Below, one piece after another: positions 1 through 11,471 of a DNA stretch of 64,000 bases; the first letter of the stretch is position 1, and each line of letters starts with the position of its first letter. The position numbers and the translations under genes were made by a program. The DNA comes from Diplodia intermedia (Eukaryota > Ascomycota > Dothideomycetes > Botryosphaeriales > Botryosphaeriaceae): assembly GCA_021495925.1 (NCBI GenBank), contig JAKEKT010000093.1:62001-126000 (forward strand). Direction: 5' to 3'. The notes beneath the pieces were generated by a model. It saw only the letters and a list, made by a program, of their open reading frames with translations, was not told the DNA's origin and did not search any database.

Positions 1-7
1 CCCCCGC

Positions 8-1006
8 CTAAAAGGCAATCTTCTTGAGGAACGCCGTCTCCTCGCTCAACCCCATATCCGCCACATACGCCACGAACGTCTCGACCAAAACCCTGACGTC
101 CCCAACCCGCAGCAGCCCCCGCACCCTCTTCTCCCTCAACGGAGCCACCAGCTCCTCCAAGAACTCCTCCGCCGCCGCCACCACCGGCACCATCCTCTTC
201 GTCAGCCGGCCCTTGACGAACGCCCGCTTCTTCTTCTTCCCCCGCTCCTTCCTGTTCTCGATCAGGTCGACGTCCCACTCCAGCAAGCCGTACTCGTTCC
301 ACAGGCCGCCGCCGATGCCGCCGCCGACGACGAGATCGGGCCGGCACATGGCGTGCGCGTACGTGCGCACCCGCAGCTTGCTGACGCCGTTCTCCGCCTC
401 GCGGCCCAGCGTCTCGACGGCGGCGCACCAGCGCGCCCACGTGCCGAGCGCCACGTCGTCGGGGAAGAAGCGCTGGCGGCGGTCGGCGACCCAGTCCCGC
501 GGAGCGGCAGCCGGCGACGTGGAGGAGCCGACGACGACCTTGGGCGGGCCGCAGCCCAGGCCGACGCCGGCGCCGCCGCGGACGTTGAGGCCGTTGAGCG
601 TGCTCGTCTCGCCCAGGGCCGTGGGGCTGCCGCCGTGGACGGCCCAGCGCGCGCGCGAGAGGAAGACGGCGAGCGCCTCCGGGCGCGTGGCGCGGTTGAC
701 GCGGCAGATGGCGGGCGTGGTGATGAACGGCATTATCGAGGTGACGTCGTGCGTGGGCGAGGGGGTGAAGGGGCGCCTGGAGTCGATGCAGAGCTTGTAG
801 ATCTCGGTGCGCACTTCGCCGGGGAGGTCGGCTAAGGTGGTCTTCTTCTTCGTCGTCGTCGCGGGCACCTGTGCGGGTAATAAGGTAGCTCATGTATCTA
901 GCGCAGGATGGATCGTTACCGAGTCAAGGTTGATGGGGGACGGAGCCGCCGTCTTGGCCGGCTTTTTGCGCCGATTGGCGAGCAGGGTTCTGAGGTTGAA
1001 GCACAT
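8..1006 (-). CDS. 2EXR (F-box-like) domain protein
   Basis: Two exons, 920..1006 and 8..868, joined over a 51-bp intron (869..919; donor GTAACG, acceptor CACAG), give 315 residues. The long second reading frame has no ATG of its own at its 5' end; the upstream exon supplies ATG in the context AAGATGTG and keeps frame, so I chose that start. Residues about 41-58 read LADLPGEVRTEIYKLC and are followed by CRVNRATRPEALAVF, the two halves of the fungal 2EXR signature (leucine-proline-x-E-x-R, then a residue row of the RQxRxE type). The C-terminal half is basic and alanine/glycine-rich. Such proteins are numerous in Dothideomycetes and their role is unknown; the motif resembles F-boxes, so substrate-adaptor function is possible but unproven. 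Related genes lie at 58.7-63.5 kb. The stop codon is inside the window, so the gene is complete. Confidence 0.8.
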
Positions 1007-1488
1007 CTTGAATGTTCAGGTGTGGATGATGGGCTTCGGGACGTGGAAGAGAAGGTCGAGGTGCGGCAGCGGGCGAGGATCTATTTAAGCTGCCGGAACA
1101 GCGACTTAACGGTTGCACGTGCCATGCCCTTGGAAGCAAACGGTCAAACAGGAAGGAACGGCCGAGGTTGGAAGGCGCGACCTGTCCTGTTTTGAAGAAA
1201 TCCACGTGAAGTGAGGGTGGCTGGTGAGGTGGAAGTGAAAGTGAGGGTGGAAGTGAAAAACGCGGCCACACCCACTTCACTCTTCGACAACGTGTGAGGT
1301 CTGGATCAACATGAACAACACGGTAGAGGAGTAGAGAAGGCTGGAGGGATTCCATTTAGAAAGAAAGAGAGGGGCCAGTTGCTCTAGCCAAGGGTATATA
1401 CCGCGAGTGAAAACAAAAAATCATAGCTACCCATAAGATATTGGCGCCAGCCGCCTCAACTCCAGGCCCAGCAAAAACCGGAACTCTC
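1007..1488. other. intergenic, 2EXR promoter and J-protein 3' flank
   Basis: Holds the TATA-like element of the left gene and the 3' flank of the J-domain gene. A short direct repetition (gtgagggtgg / gaagtgaaa) lies at about 1210-1260. No other gene seen. Confidence 0.5.
1082..1088 (-). promoter_or_regulatory. TATA-like element of the 2EXR gene
   Basis: On the minus strand this reads TTAAATA, about 75 bp upstream of the ATG at 1006. The position fits a core promoter; the match is imperfect. Confidence 0.35.
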
Positions 1489-2340
1489 TCATGTCTGCGC
1501 CTCGGCCGCCTCCTGCGCCCTAATCTGCTCCGCCAACTTCCTCTTCTCCTCCTGCTTCGCCTTCAACCTCGCCAGCGTATCCTGCTCGAACCTGTTATTC
1601 CCCGTCCCACCAGCCGCCGCAGCCGCCGCCGCAGGCTTCGGGCTGAACGAAAACGCCGGCTGCTTCTTCCCGGCAGGCGTACTCGGCGCGCTCTTCGCCG
1701 CGCCATCAAACACCGTCCTCTTCTTCACGGGCGTGCCGCCGGCATCCGCCGCCGCCGCCGACCCCACCGACGCGCCAGGCTGCCAATGCAAGCCAGCCTC
1801 CTGCCTGCGCCTCTCCCTCTCCCTCTCCCTCCTCAGCTCCTCCTCCCTCCTAGCCTCATCCTCCCTCTCCCTCGCCCTCGCCTCCTCTCGCTCCCTGCGC
1901 CTCCTCTCGCCATCGCGCGCCAGCCGCTTGAGCTCGCTCTGCAAGCGATCCTGCTCGCCCACCTCCTCCTCGCGCTTGCGCTTGGCGCCCCTCTCCGCGC
2001 GCTCCAGCTCGTCCATCAGCCGGCGGCGCTTGCCCTCGAGGCGCTCGCGCTGCGCCGCGCCGCGCGCCCGGGCCTCGCGGTGCGCGTCGTACCGCGCGCG
2101 CGCCTCGGCGTTCTGCAGCAGCTCCGTCGCGTTCTTGGCCAGGTAGAACGTCTCGACCGCGGCCGGGTCGTCGCGGTTCTTGTCCGGGTGGTACTTGAGC
2201 GACGTCTTGCGCCACGCCGACTTGATGGCCTTTTCGTCGCGCGCCGAGGACGCGTCCAGCCCGAGGAGCTCGTACAGGTCGAGGTCGCTTTTGATGAGCG
2301 CCGCCGCTTCGTCGCTGAGCTCGGTCGCGTCTTGAGGCAT
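1489..2340 (-). CDS. J-domain protein, Cwf23/DNAJC17-like
   Basis: Single exon of 283 residues. The start is the ATG at 2340; the open frame continues upstream but without conserved sequence, and the J domain begins properly after this Met. Residues about 20-85 form a class C J domain with the HPD triad at 51-53 (KYHPDKN). A long highly charged arginine/glutamate helix follows (about 95-190), then a low-complexity proline/alanine linker and a lysine-rich C-terminal helix. This layout and length fit S. pombe Cwf23 and S. cerevisiae Cwc23, spliceosome-associated J proteins that act with Prp43 in spliceosome disassembly. The RRM found at the end of animal DNAJC17 is not obvious here. J-domain identity is certain; the splicing role is inferred from layout. 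Confidence 0.85.
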   Translation of the reverse strand: MPQDATELSDEAAALIKSDLDLYELLGLDASSARDEKAIKSAWRKTSLKYHPDKNRDDPAAVETFYLAKNATELLQNAEARARYDAHREARARGAAQRERLEGKRRRLMDELERAERGAKRKREEEVGEQDRLQSELKRLARDGERRRREREEARAREREDEARREEELRRERERERRRQEAGLHWQPGASVGSAAAADAGGTPVKKRTVFDGAAKSAPSTPAGKKQPAFSFSPKPAAAAAAAGGTGNNRFEQDTLARLKAKQEEKRKLAEQIRAQEAAEAQT

Positions 2341-2793
2341 GGTGGTGGTGTTTTGTTTTGTTCGAGACGTGGGTGTGGAGATGTGTGTGGTTGCGCGGGC
2401 CGCGGACGTGGGTGGAAGGTGGATTGGCAGCTGGGTTAGGGTTGCTGTGTCAAGGTACTGGTAGCCGCTACCGCAACGCGTAGGCGGGAGGGTAGTGTTG
2501 TGGCGCGTGGGCGTGAGGCAGAAAGGTTGGTTTGCAACGGCGAAGAAAAGTCGCGGCGCGGCCGCGGTATGGGGTCTGACGTCCGCTGCCATATTGCCGA
2601 GGTTCACCCGCGTATCAGGCAGCATGGCGGCCACGACTATTGAGTTCAAGGATCATCAATCATTCATGAATGCATGGCCACCCAACTTCAATCTCATTAT
2701 TAAATCGGATATACGTAACCAACGAGAACGTGATATTTTCAACGCCACAGAACCGAACGCCAGGTTCGCATCCCTTTTCCCCCCGCACCCAGA
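2341..2793. other. intergenic, J-protein promoter
   Basis: Upstream region of the J-domain gene followed by the 3' flank of the BRE4-like gene. No further gene or clear element seen. Confidence 0.4.
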
Positions 2794-5700
2794 TCAATCC
2801 TCCTTATCCGATTCCTCACCATCATCCCCTGTGTCCGCCCCCGTCCTTGTCGTCCTCCTACTCAACGGGTAGAAGCTGTTGTTCCTGCTGCTCTCCACCG
2901 TGCTCACCGCATGGAAGCTAAAATCCAGCTCGCCCACCAGCTCTTTGATGTGCTTCAACAGCTTCTCCAGATCTCTGATGATGCACCTCGTCGCGATTTG
3001 GATGACCGCGAATGCTGCGTAGCCCGGCTCCGCAATGTGTCTTAGTGAGAGAATGTCGTGGTCAAGTTCTTCCAGCCGCCGTGATAGGCGGTACGGCGCT
3101 GGGGGGCGCAAGTACGGTGGCAATGGGGAACCGTTGGTGATGGAGGCGGACAGGAGCGTGAGGAGAGATGTGATCTCGTGCGACGTAAGGTTCACCGACG
3201 AGATAAGGCGACGGAAGTCGTTGTTCCAGACTGTCTGCGACGCGTCTTCCGGGTTGGCGAATGTCTGAGACGCAAAGGCAATGAGAGCCATGTAGCGGTT
3301 CGTACTGTTCAAGAGGTATGGTTAGAAGTTGACTTGGCGGTAATAGGAAGCGGACGTACTTTTCAATGCAATTAAGTATGTTTTCGTATTTCTCGCGCGG
3401 GAACTTGCCGCCGAAGGGAACCTCCCACCTCTGGAAGTCGGCCATGGCGCGCAAGTTGGTGGTGAGCATGAGCTGTTTCTGGAAGACCTTCAAGCGCGCC
3501 TTTGTCATGCGGCGACCAGCACTCGTTTTGACCCGGGGGTCCCCTTCGTCTCCGCGGATGCGAGAGCGGAAAGTCTCGTGGACGATGGAGTAGTAGTTGG
3601 CGAGAAGGTATAGCGATGCGCCCATCTTGGAGCGAAGTTCAGAGTGTTCGGAAATGGGGTATGGGAAGAAGGTCCATATGAAAGCCACTGCAAGACCGCC
3701 GGTGACTGTCGCGAGACGATACGGGCCCAGCTTGTAGATCTCGTAGTATGGCTGTCCGTTCGAACTAGCAACTGCCGGTCCGATTTTCTTGACGCTCAGC
3801 TCGTACCCGATGATCATGGTCAATGTGACGACGCTGATCATACCTGCAAATGGCCCGTTAGAATCACGACGTCGAACTCCAGCAGGAACGTTGCGTCTTA
3901 CCAACAATGACGAAGCGTGGCTTCTTCAGTACAATGTAGAATCCGCATGAGGCGAACAGCCAATAGAAAACGATGATTCCCGGGGTGTGTTCATCAACGA
4001 TATACCAGATAACGAAGCTTGCACACATGGCAGCCACGGTACCGATGATTCGGAGGATGAAGCTGAAAATGCTCTGGCCCGCCGTCGGGACCATGCTAAT
4101 CGCGACCATGATCATGGCCCAAAGCAGTCGCTGCCGGACGAAGAAAACCTGCGTTGCATGGAGGAAGTTTATGATGGCTAAAACGTCAAGTCAGTGTTGC
4201 CGCTGCGCCGAATCAGGAGCACGTACCAATTGACATCGTGGCACAAGCAACCCGAAACCCAAATGCCGATTCCGAAGAACGCAAGAACCGCGGGATCCTT
4301 CTGACACGATCGCCCAGCCTCTCGATGAAGTTGTCCGGCGGCAGATGCTCGGGGTCTTTCCGACGCCTGTATGCTTCGCCCATGTTCACTTCGACGGTAC
4401 CTCCGTCGATGTCGCCCATGCCATTGTCAGCATTGTTCTCTCCGTCCTCATCCTTCAAGCAGTTCAGAAGCCACTTCTTCCAGCGCTTGTAGCCGGGCAT
4501 GATCAGATGCTTGCTGGCTAGCTTCCCATTCTTGGCACGGTCGTCGGCGAAACGCACGAACTCCAGGACGGCGCGGCTAGTGGAGTAAAGAAGGTATTCG
4601 ATCTGTGTCGCGATTGTTAGCATCAATTCGAGTCCAGAGCTAAGCGGGACTGACGTAAAGCAGCGCGTAAAGCGAGCGCTGGCTGCGATTGTACGCCTCG
4701 TCGCCCTTATCCTTCCTCGTGTCATGTATGTCGTAATCGCACGGCCTCTTGAAGTAGTCGTCGGGCAGCTCGATCCCTTTCCGCTTGCACCACTCCTTCA
4801 ACGCCAGCTGCTTGCATGCATAAAACTGCTCCGTCTTGTTCTCCAGGAACTCTGCGAAGCCGTCTTCTCCGGGCTGCGACCGATCCGCCTTGCCTTCAAC
4901 ATCCACGTTCTCCGACGAGCTTGTCGAGCTCGTATCCTTCTTCTTCGGCGGCTTCTTCAACCTCATCCTTAGCATGACGTGCTCCAGGCCTTCGTCCATG
5001 GTCTGAATGAGCGACTGGAAGGGCTCATGCACCGACCTCATAACGAGATTCCAGTCCTCCACCATGCGCCTCCGTTCCAGATCCCTTGCACCAATCTCGT
5101 AATTCTCCTCGTTCTGCTCATCCCAGCCGTTTAGCTCGGACAGACGCTCGAATATATCCACGACCGAGCTCAGCCCCGACAACGGCAGCATCACGCCCCT
5201 GAGCAAACGTGCCATCTCCTGCAGGTCGTCCGGACCAAGATAGCCCCAGGCGATTTCTCGCTTGGCGAACGGCAGGTCAATGATGAGCTTACCCTGCATG
5301 GCTTGGATGGCAGCTACGCTCTTCTTGACGGCCTGGGCCTCGGGCTGGCGCTGCTTGTCGCCCGACTGGCCGGTCGACACACGGTAGAACATGTCCTTCA
5401 TCTCCAACGACTGGAAATAACTCGAATGGGCGTGCAGCGAGCCGCTCAGGGCGCCCATGTAGCCCGTCATCACCTTGAACACGACCTTGCGCGACGTGAG
5501 CGGCAGGATGAAGAGCGAGACAGCGGTAGACAAGGCGAATCCGCTCAGGAAGACGAGGAGCAGGCGCCTGGCGAAGGCCATGGCCTGGACCATGGTGCTG
5601 AACTGCGGGGAGTAGATGGAGGCGACGACGACGAAGATGGTGTAAATGATGGAGGGGAACTGCAGGGTCGGGGCGTATTTCGCTCTCATCAGGTTGACAA

Positions 5701-6374
5701 AGTAGACCTGGAAGAAGAGCCAGATGGCGGAGACGGCGGAGGCGGAGGAGTTGTAAGTGTAGGCGCGAGCGCTCGAGGCGGCAGCGCCGGTAGTGCTAGA
5801 TGTAGTAGGGTGTGTAGTATGCTGGCGGGCCTTGACGGCGCAGTACATCATGAGCAGATTCAGGGCACTGGCAAGGCATGTTGCGATGAGGTTCAGCAAC
5901 ATGGTCTGCATGAACTTGGCGCGGGGCATGATGGCAAAGCCCAGAATAGAGACAATGGCCATCAAATAGCCAAGAGTGGTGAATTCATCGGCCACAGCAG
6001 TGGCTGGGGGAGGTCAGCGCAGCAAAGACAGCAATTGCACAAGGGGACTGACCCTGGTACATGGAAATGGCAATTGTGGGGGGCAGGGCACCCTTGCCCA
6101 TCATCAGGACGGTGGGGACATCAAGATCGGGGCCATATTTGGCCCAGACCTTCTTGACTTTGGCGGCAAAGCCGCGTTGTTCATCTCTCTTGCGGATGGT
6201 GGAACCGACGGTGCCGACGGTCCTAGTCTGCTGGATGGTGGGCGGAGGCAGGTGGACGGTTTCGATGGTCTCATACGTTTCCTGGCGACTGGGCGGCCCG
6301 TGGGGGAAGCCGTTGGGGGTGCCGGGGCTTTGCACCGTGTGCCTGTCGGTCTCCTCGGCCTCTTCCACGGCCAT
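2794..6374 (-). CDS. ArAE/DUF2421 family membrane protein (BRE4-like)
   Basis: Six exons: 6053..6374, 4655..6003, 4227..4602, 3902..4177, 3360..3843, 2794..3304. Introns are 49, 52, 49, 58 and 55 bp, all GT..AG, and the spliced frame is continuous for 1105 residues. The N-terminal part carries a first bundle of hydrophobic helices (about residues 90-270, including TTLGYLMAIVSILGFAIMP). A cytosolic stretch follows with RKPPKKK-type and acidic segments, then a second helix bundle (about 670-810) and a C-terminal soluble domain with paired helices. This split six-plus-six helix plan is that of fungal aromatic acid exporter-like proteins (PF10337/PF13515/PF10334), which include yeast Bre4. Substrate unknown; likely an internal membrane or plasma membrane transporter. 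Family assignment is from memory of the architecture. Confidence 0.88.
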
Positions 6375-7290
6375 GGCGGGCGAGCGTCGGGGGTTAGGGA
6401 ACGATTATTAGTGGGTGGCGCGGGCTATATAAGCATTGCGGCAGAAGGATAAAAAATTAAAGGTCGCGAAAGAGACCAGTCACAGGCGGCGAAGGGGAGG
6501 GAAGCTGCGAGGAAAAGTGCGGAGTGCTTTGGCTTTAGCTTCGGGCTCTGACGTCGACTAGCGCCCTGCATACGACGGCACGACCTGCACCACTCCACCC
6601 CGGCTCCCGGCACGAAGATCCTCGCCGCCTGCTGGCGTAAGCCGTGGCGCTGATAACTCAGCGCCGAGCGCGCCGTGGCTGTCGCTGTGGCTGTCGCCGT
6701 CCCGCCTCTTCTCCCAGCAGCGCCTTCCGTCTCTTTGCACGCGCTGCTTCCTTGGGCTCGCACGCAGGCGTCGAGCGGCCCGTGCGCGGTCCGAGATGGC
6801 AGTCGCAGCCACCTGCAGCTGCCAGCGCCCGATAGCCGACGACGTCCTCACACCCGCCAACACACCGCATTCTTGCACATCGTCTCCACCACTGCGTGCA
6901 CGCAGCCAAACACGCGCTTGCAAGCGATCGTGCCCTGGCCCTCTGCACCCCAGAACCGGTCAGCCGGTGGACCGCCGCCTCTCTGCAAACGTTCGAGAAC
7001 CATACAAATTATTTTTACACCGTCGATCCACTCGTCCGTACGTACATCCAATGCCCAACCAATCTCCGTCCAGGCGCAGGCCAATGCTCATCTTCCAATC
7101 ATGCACATCCATCCGTCACTCCAAGCTTGTCAGAGATGCGCAAAGAAAAAGAAAAGAAAGAAAAAAACCCACAGTGCCGCCCCTGACTCACCGCCTGCCC
7201 ACTTGTTTGAATATGGCGGCGATCATGTTGAAACAGAGCGCAGTGCAGATAGCACCCCCAGCTGAGCTCGTGCAACACACTTGTTTCCTT
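6375..7290. other. intergenic, promoter of BRE4-like gene
   Basis: GC-rich promoter with many overlapping spurious frames, grading into an AT-richer, purine-rich tract (about 7140-7170) that is the 3' flank of the proline-rich gene. No gene supported. Confidence 0.4.
6426..6432 (-). promoter_or_regulatory. TATA box of the BRE4-like gene
   Basis: Minus strand TTATATA about 55 bp upstream of the ATG at 6374, in an otherwise GC-rich promoter. Confidence 0.5.
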
Positions 7291-9990
7291 CTAGCTTGAA
7301 GCCTCGATGGTGGCATCCGAATCCACTTCGTCTTCTGTATCTTGACCGAATTCCTCTCCTTCGGAATCGCCCAGTTCGATTACCCGTACCCTTATCGGCT
7401 CTGCTGACGGCTGACCATGCTCGGATGAGACGTTCCTGATGCCGTCCGCTATCGGCTCACGCTCTATTCCGCTGGACTCGTGACGTTGCCGCTCTATCTC
7501 ACCGTCACCTCCCTCTTTGTCGACCTCAGCCGGTTCTGCCTGGGTTCGCGGCTTGGGCTTGGGGCGAGGCCGCTTCTTGGTCATCCTCCTTCCGCCAACC
7601 TTTTGAGCAGGCTGCGGAGGCTGAGTAGGCCGAGGTGGTCGAGCGGTTTGCTGCTTCTGCTGCCTCGGCTCGTCTGCCAAAACCAGATTGGTCCCTCTAC
7701 TCGGTGCGGCGTTGGAAGATGCCACAACTGCGCTCTTAGCATCAGTCTTCTTTTCCGCCTTCTTCTCTTTCCTCTTATGCGCCCGTTTTTGCGTCCTGCT
7801 AAGTTTCTCGGCTGCTTCTTGCTCACTCGTTTGCCTAGCAGTGATTAGGTTAACAATTTCCAGCACCTTCTGCTGCAATCTCGCCGCCTTTTCTCTCTTA
7901 GCCTGCGACTGACGTTCCACGTACTTGTTATAAGACTTTGCTTGCGTAATGCGCTTGCGCCATGCCAACTGTTCCGGCCCGAACTCCTCAGGCATGTCGC
8001 TGTGGTCGAGTCTTTGCCCGTCGATGCCAAAGACATGCATCTCCGGGTCAGAGTCATAATCTTCGTCGCTGTCAAGTAAGTAGCTAGAGCCTGTACGAGG
8101 CGGCGGCAGAGGTATCTCCTCGGGTTGCTTCGGAACGTCTAGTGCGCGGGGAAGGGCGAAGGTTCGCGAATCCGGAGGCAGAGAAGACCAGGTGTGGGAG
8201 TAGACGCCCTTGTCCTTTTGCATGGGCTTTTGAGCTTCGACCGCCCGCTTCCGCTTCACACGCTTCTTATCCTTACCAGCTTTGCTGGGCTCAGGAGCCT
8301 TTCCATGCTGTTCCTCCTGCTTCACTTTCATCTCGTTATCGTCTTTGTCCGCCTGTGCCTCCACTTCGTCTTCCGATGCCCGATGGTCAGCCTCCAGGAC
8401 CTCGTAATAGCCACAGTAAGCGTTATCGTCCATCTCGCCAACTCCCTCCTCTTCATACTCTTCATTCTCATATCCTTCGTCCTCTCCATACTCTCCATCT
8501 TCGAACTCTTCGATCTCCTCTCCAGCTAAGTGTGCGTCAGGGTTCCGCTCATGATTCTCATCCAGAACCTCATCTACAACGGATCCAAGTGCGGGCGGCG
8601 GCAGTGGCGTCGACGGCAACAAATCAGCATCGTCATCGGAAACGAACAGGCCATCATCACCACCGCCACCGTCGAAGCCGCCGCCCATGGCAAACGCAGG
8701 AAGCCTCGGCGCGGACCAACGACGACGACACACCTGCATGGCCACCTCATCGCGCGCCTCGGCCGGACCGGCCGACCACGTCCGCTGCGGCGGCGTCGGC
8801 GGGATGTAGTCATACAACTCGCTCAGCCGCTCCTCATCTTCCCTCTCCTCCGACTTGTCTTTTTCTCCATCTCCACACGAGTCGGTGCTGCTGGCGAGGC
8901 TGACGACGACAACGCCGGCGGCCAACTCGCCGTCGTCGCCATGGGATGATGATCCGACACGCTCCGTCGACCCATCAATCTCCTTCTGCTCCTCCGGATG
9001 ATCGATGATGACGGCTTGCTCCCCCGTTTCCATTTCCTGGTGGCGGTGGTGGTCTGTCTCGACGACGACGACGGCTTTTTGCTCCTCCTCCTCCTTCGAC
9101 TCGATAATGCATTGCTTCGATGACCCGACAGCCTCTCCTCCCGCTGCCGCCGGCAGCGGCAGCAGCAGCTCCGAGACACCACCGGCGGCGTCGTCGTCGT
9201 CGTCCAACATGCTGTCGGGAGCGATCAGCAGCATCGGCGACGGCGTCATGCCGCTGCGAGGGCCGAAGAATGTGGATGAAGGGGCTTCCGACGTGGACGA
9301 CGCCGACGGGCGGCAGGATGGAGGCGGAGATGTAGGCGGAGGCGATGTAGGCGGAGGCGATGTAGGCGGAGGCGACGTAGGCGGAGGCGACTTAGGCAGA
9401 GGCGATCCAGGCGGAGGCGACGTAGGCAAAGGCGGCCACCGAGCTGTAGGCGGCGAAGGGAGAGGCCGCGGAGGGAAGGGGGCGACGGCGAAAGCGCCAG
9501 TGTTGAGGTCAAAGTACGGCGGCGGAGGAGGGGGAGGAGGCGGAGGCGGAGGAGTGTAGACGGGGGCCGGCGTGTTCCCGAAGACGTAGTAGTCCATCTC
9601 TGGCACTGTGTTGCGGCGCAGTGTCAGTACATGCCCGCTAGCTTTTCCTTCTCTTCTTTTCCCTTTACGAAAGCCACGCGGAGGGGATGAAGAGGAAGCA
9701 GAGGAAGAGGAATGACATTGCGAAGGTCAAGTGAGCAGCAAAAAACAAAAAGGAAACGAGGGACGCGACGACGTACTGTCCACCATGGGCGTGCGGCCCG
9801 GCACCACCCACGACACGGCGTAGCCGGCCGAGTTCCAGCGCGCCAGCTCGGCGCAGTCGACGATGATGCCGCGGACCGGCAACGTGACGGTCGGGCGCGG
9901 ACGGCGGTGGCAGGCATGGTCGGCGGGCGGTGAGTAGCGGCGACGGTGCGCGGCGTGCGCCGAGGCGGCGTCGTGGAAGGGAGGGTACAT
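7291..9990 (-). CDS. proline-rich acidic protein of unknown function
   Basis: Proposed exons 9777..9990 and 7291..9605 with a 171-bp intron (9606..9776; donor GTACGT, acceptor CACAG) give 842 residues. The first exon ends PMVD and splices in frame to MPEMDYYVFGN. If the splice is wrong, the fallback start is the Met of MDYYVF at 9597. The start at 9990 has a good context (ATCACAATG). Exon 1 encodes a compact hydrophobic segment (VDCAELARWNSAGYAVSWVV). Then come a poly-proline run, five-residue SPPPT repeats, long acidic stretches and, near residues 550-720, the part that looks conserved: GVYSHTWSSLPPDSRTF, a PPPRTGSSY stretch and a basic helix. The tail is acidic. I do not recognise a named domain; likely largely disordered and possibly nuclear (several lysine/arginine clusters). 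Confidence 0.65.
9321..9435 (-). repeat. 15-bp coding tandem repeat
   Basis: About seven copies of a 15-bp unit (plus strand ggcggaggcgatgta with substitutions), read as SPPPT on the minus strand. In frame with the proline-rich gene, so copy-number change would not shift the frame. Confidence 0.8.
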
Positions 9991-11471
9991 TGTGATGGGG
10001 GGAAGAAAAGCGGTCGTCGACTCGTCGTCGTGCGAATGGTACGCGCCGGTTGTCACTGCTTTCCTCCTGGCGGGCGGAGTGCGCCCAGGCTGTCGCACGT
10101 GAAGTAGGTCGACGTGACGAAGCTGCGGGGTGGTCGTCGCGTCGCGGCGCGGCGGGGAGTGGAAAGTGTGGGTGGAGAGAGGGAGGGGAGGAGGGGCGGG
10201 TCGCGCTTTTGGGTGGCCTTTCGCTGCTGGCGCGAGGCGGTGCTCGTTGACGGGACGGCATTCACTTCGATGCCGTCCAGTTGCTCGGACGGGCTTCCAA
10301 TTTTCACTACAATCATCTGCTGCGGCGTTCCGTGCTATGTGGGAGGTGAGAGGCTTGCGGTTTGCACCAAACTTCGCGGAAACTTCTTGTCACCTGCATA
10401 ACGACAACTAGTCACTTTTGTACTTGTGTTAAGCGAGCATTGAAATCATCTGACGCAATACGAGTAAATACAGAGTCGGCTGCGTAAGATGCTCTTCAGT
10501 GCTAGGCGATCGGGATATTCAGAGCTGCCGTCACCCCTACCACTCGCCCTCACCACCATCCCTTCGCCTCCAACATACAATAATTGAGGACACTCCTTAG
10601 CAGGCACGAGTATGGATAGTTTGCTGTTTTACGTTCGGACAGGAAAAATTCAAGAAAGAGCACACACTAAGAATCTGAAACCCGAAAAATGTATGTCTGT
10701 GTGAAGTCACTACTAGACGAGCAAAATTGGCTCTTCAGCGACAACCGCCACCAATGACAGAAGAGCGCTACGTGTTTCGAACGCGGGAGCTTCTCTGAAA
10801 GGGCTGCCAAAAGTGGGTTTAAGGGGCGTAACCGGTTATCCACGTACGCCACAGACACTTAACCCAACCTCACTCTTGCGCAGTTACCCCGCCAAGATAC
10901 CCTCAATCTGATAGTATCTCTGGAAAGATCCGCACGCAGACGTTCGAAGTTGCAAATGATCTGCTGCCGTTTCGGGCTACGTGCATGGACCCTGCATTGA
11001 GGCTCGTCTGAAGTGTGCAAAGGTGGAGGGGCATATTTTGACATGGGCATGATACGAACGTGCTCCTCACAAATCCAGATCGGGTTTCACGACGTAAGAA
11101 ATGACTATGGACTCTTGTTCTTCCGCACGGGACTTGTCATCTTGGAACATTCAAACTTAATCAATTCACGCTTATACTACGACTATGCTGGCTTAATTGC
11201 TTGGAAGGAAATACTATCAACGAAAGGTTTTGGGCCTGGCCTGCAAATTAAACAAGAAAGAAACCCACCCATTTGTACGCTCCAAGATGTTGGAGAAAAG
11301 AAAAAGAGAGCAAGAACTCGAAAAGGTCTACCTGAAAGAGCAAGCTAGTCCACCCTTCCCAATATAACTTTTAATCAATGAAAAGAAATAGAATAGCCCA
11401 ATAATACCCCCAATTCATACTAGCCTAATGTCTCTCTTCCGATTTACCACCCAATACTTCACCAATGCAGG
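9991..11471. other. intergenic, AT-richer tract
   Basis: Promoter of the proline-rich gene, then about 1 kb of AT-richer sequence (10.4-11.45 kb) that forms the 3' flank of TFC3. A 112-codon frame at 11013-11348 begins with GTG and shows no recognisable protein. No gene supported. Confidence 0.4.

Noticed and set aside
9321..9435. Regular repeats as a CRISPR array
   Set aside because: Units are 15 bp, contiguous without spacers and in frame with a coding sequence of a eukaryote.
11013..11348. 111-residue frame downstream of TFC3
   Set aside because: Begins with GTG, lies in the 3' flank of TFC3, no similarity recognised.
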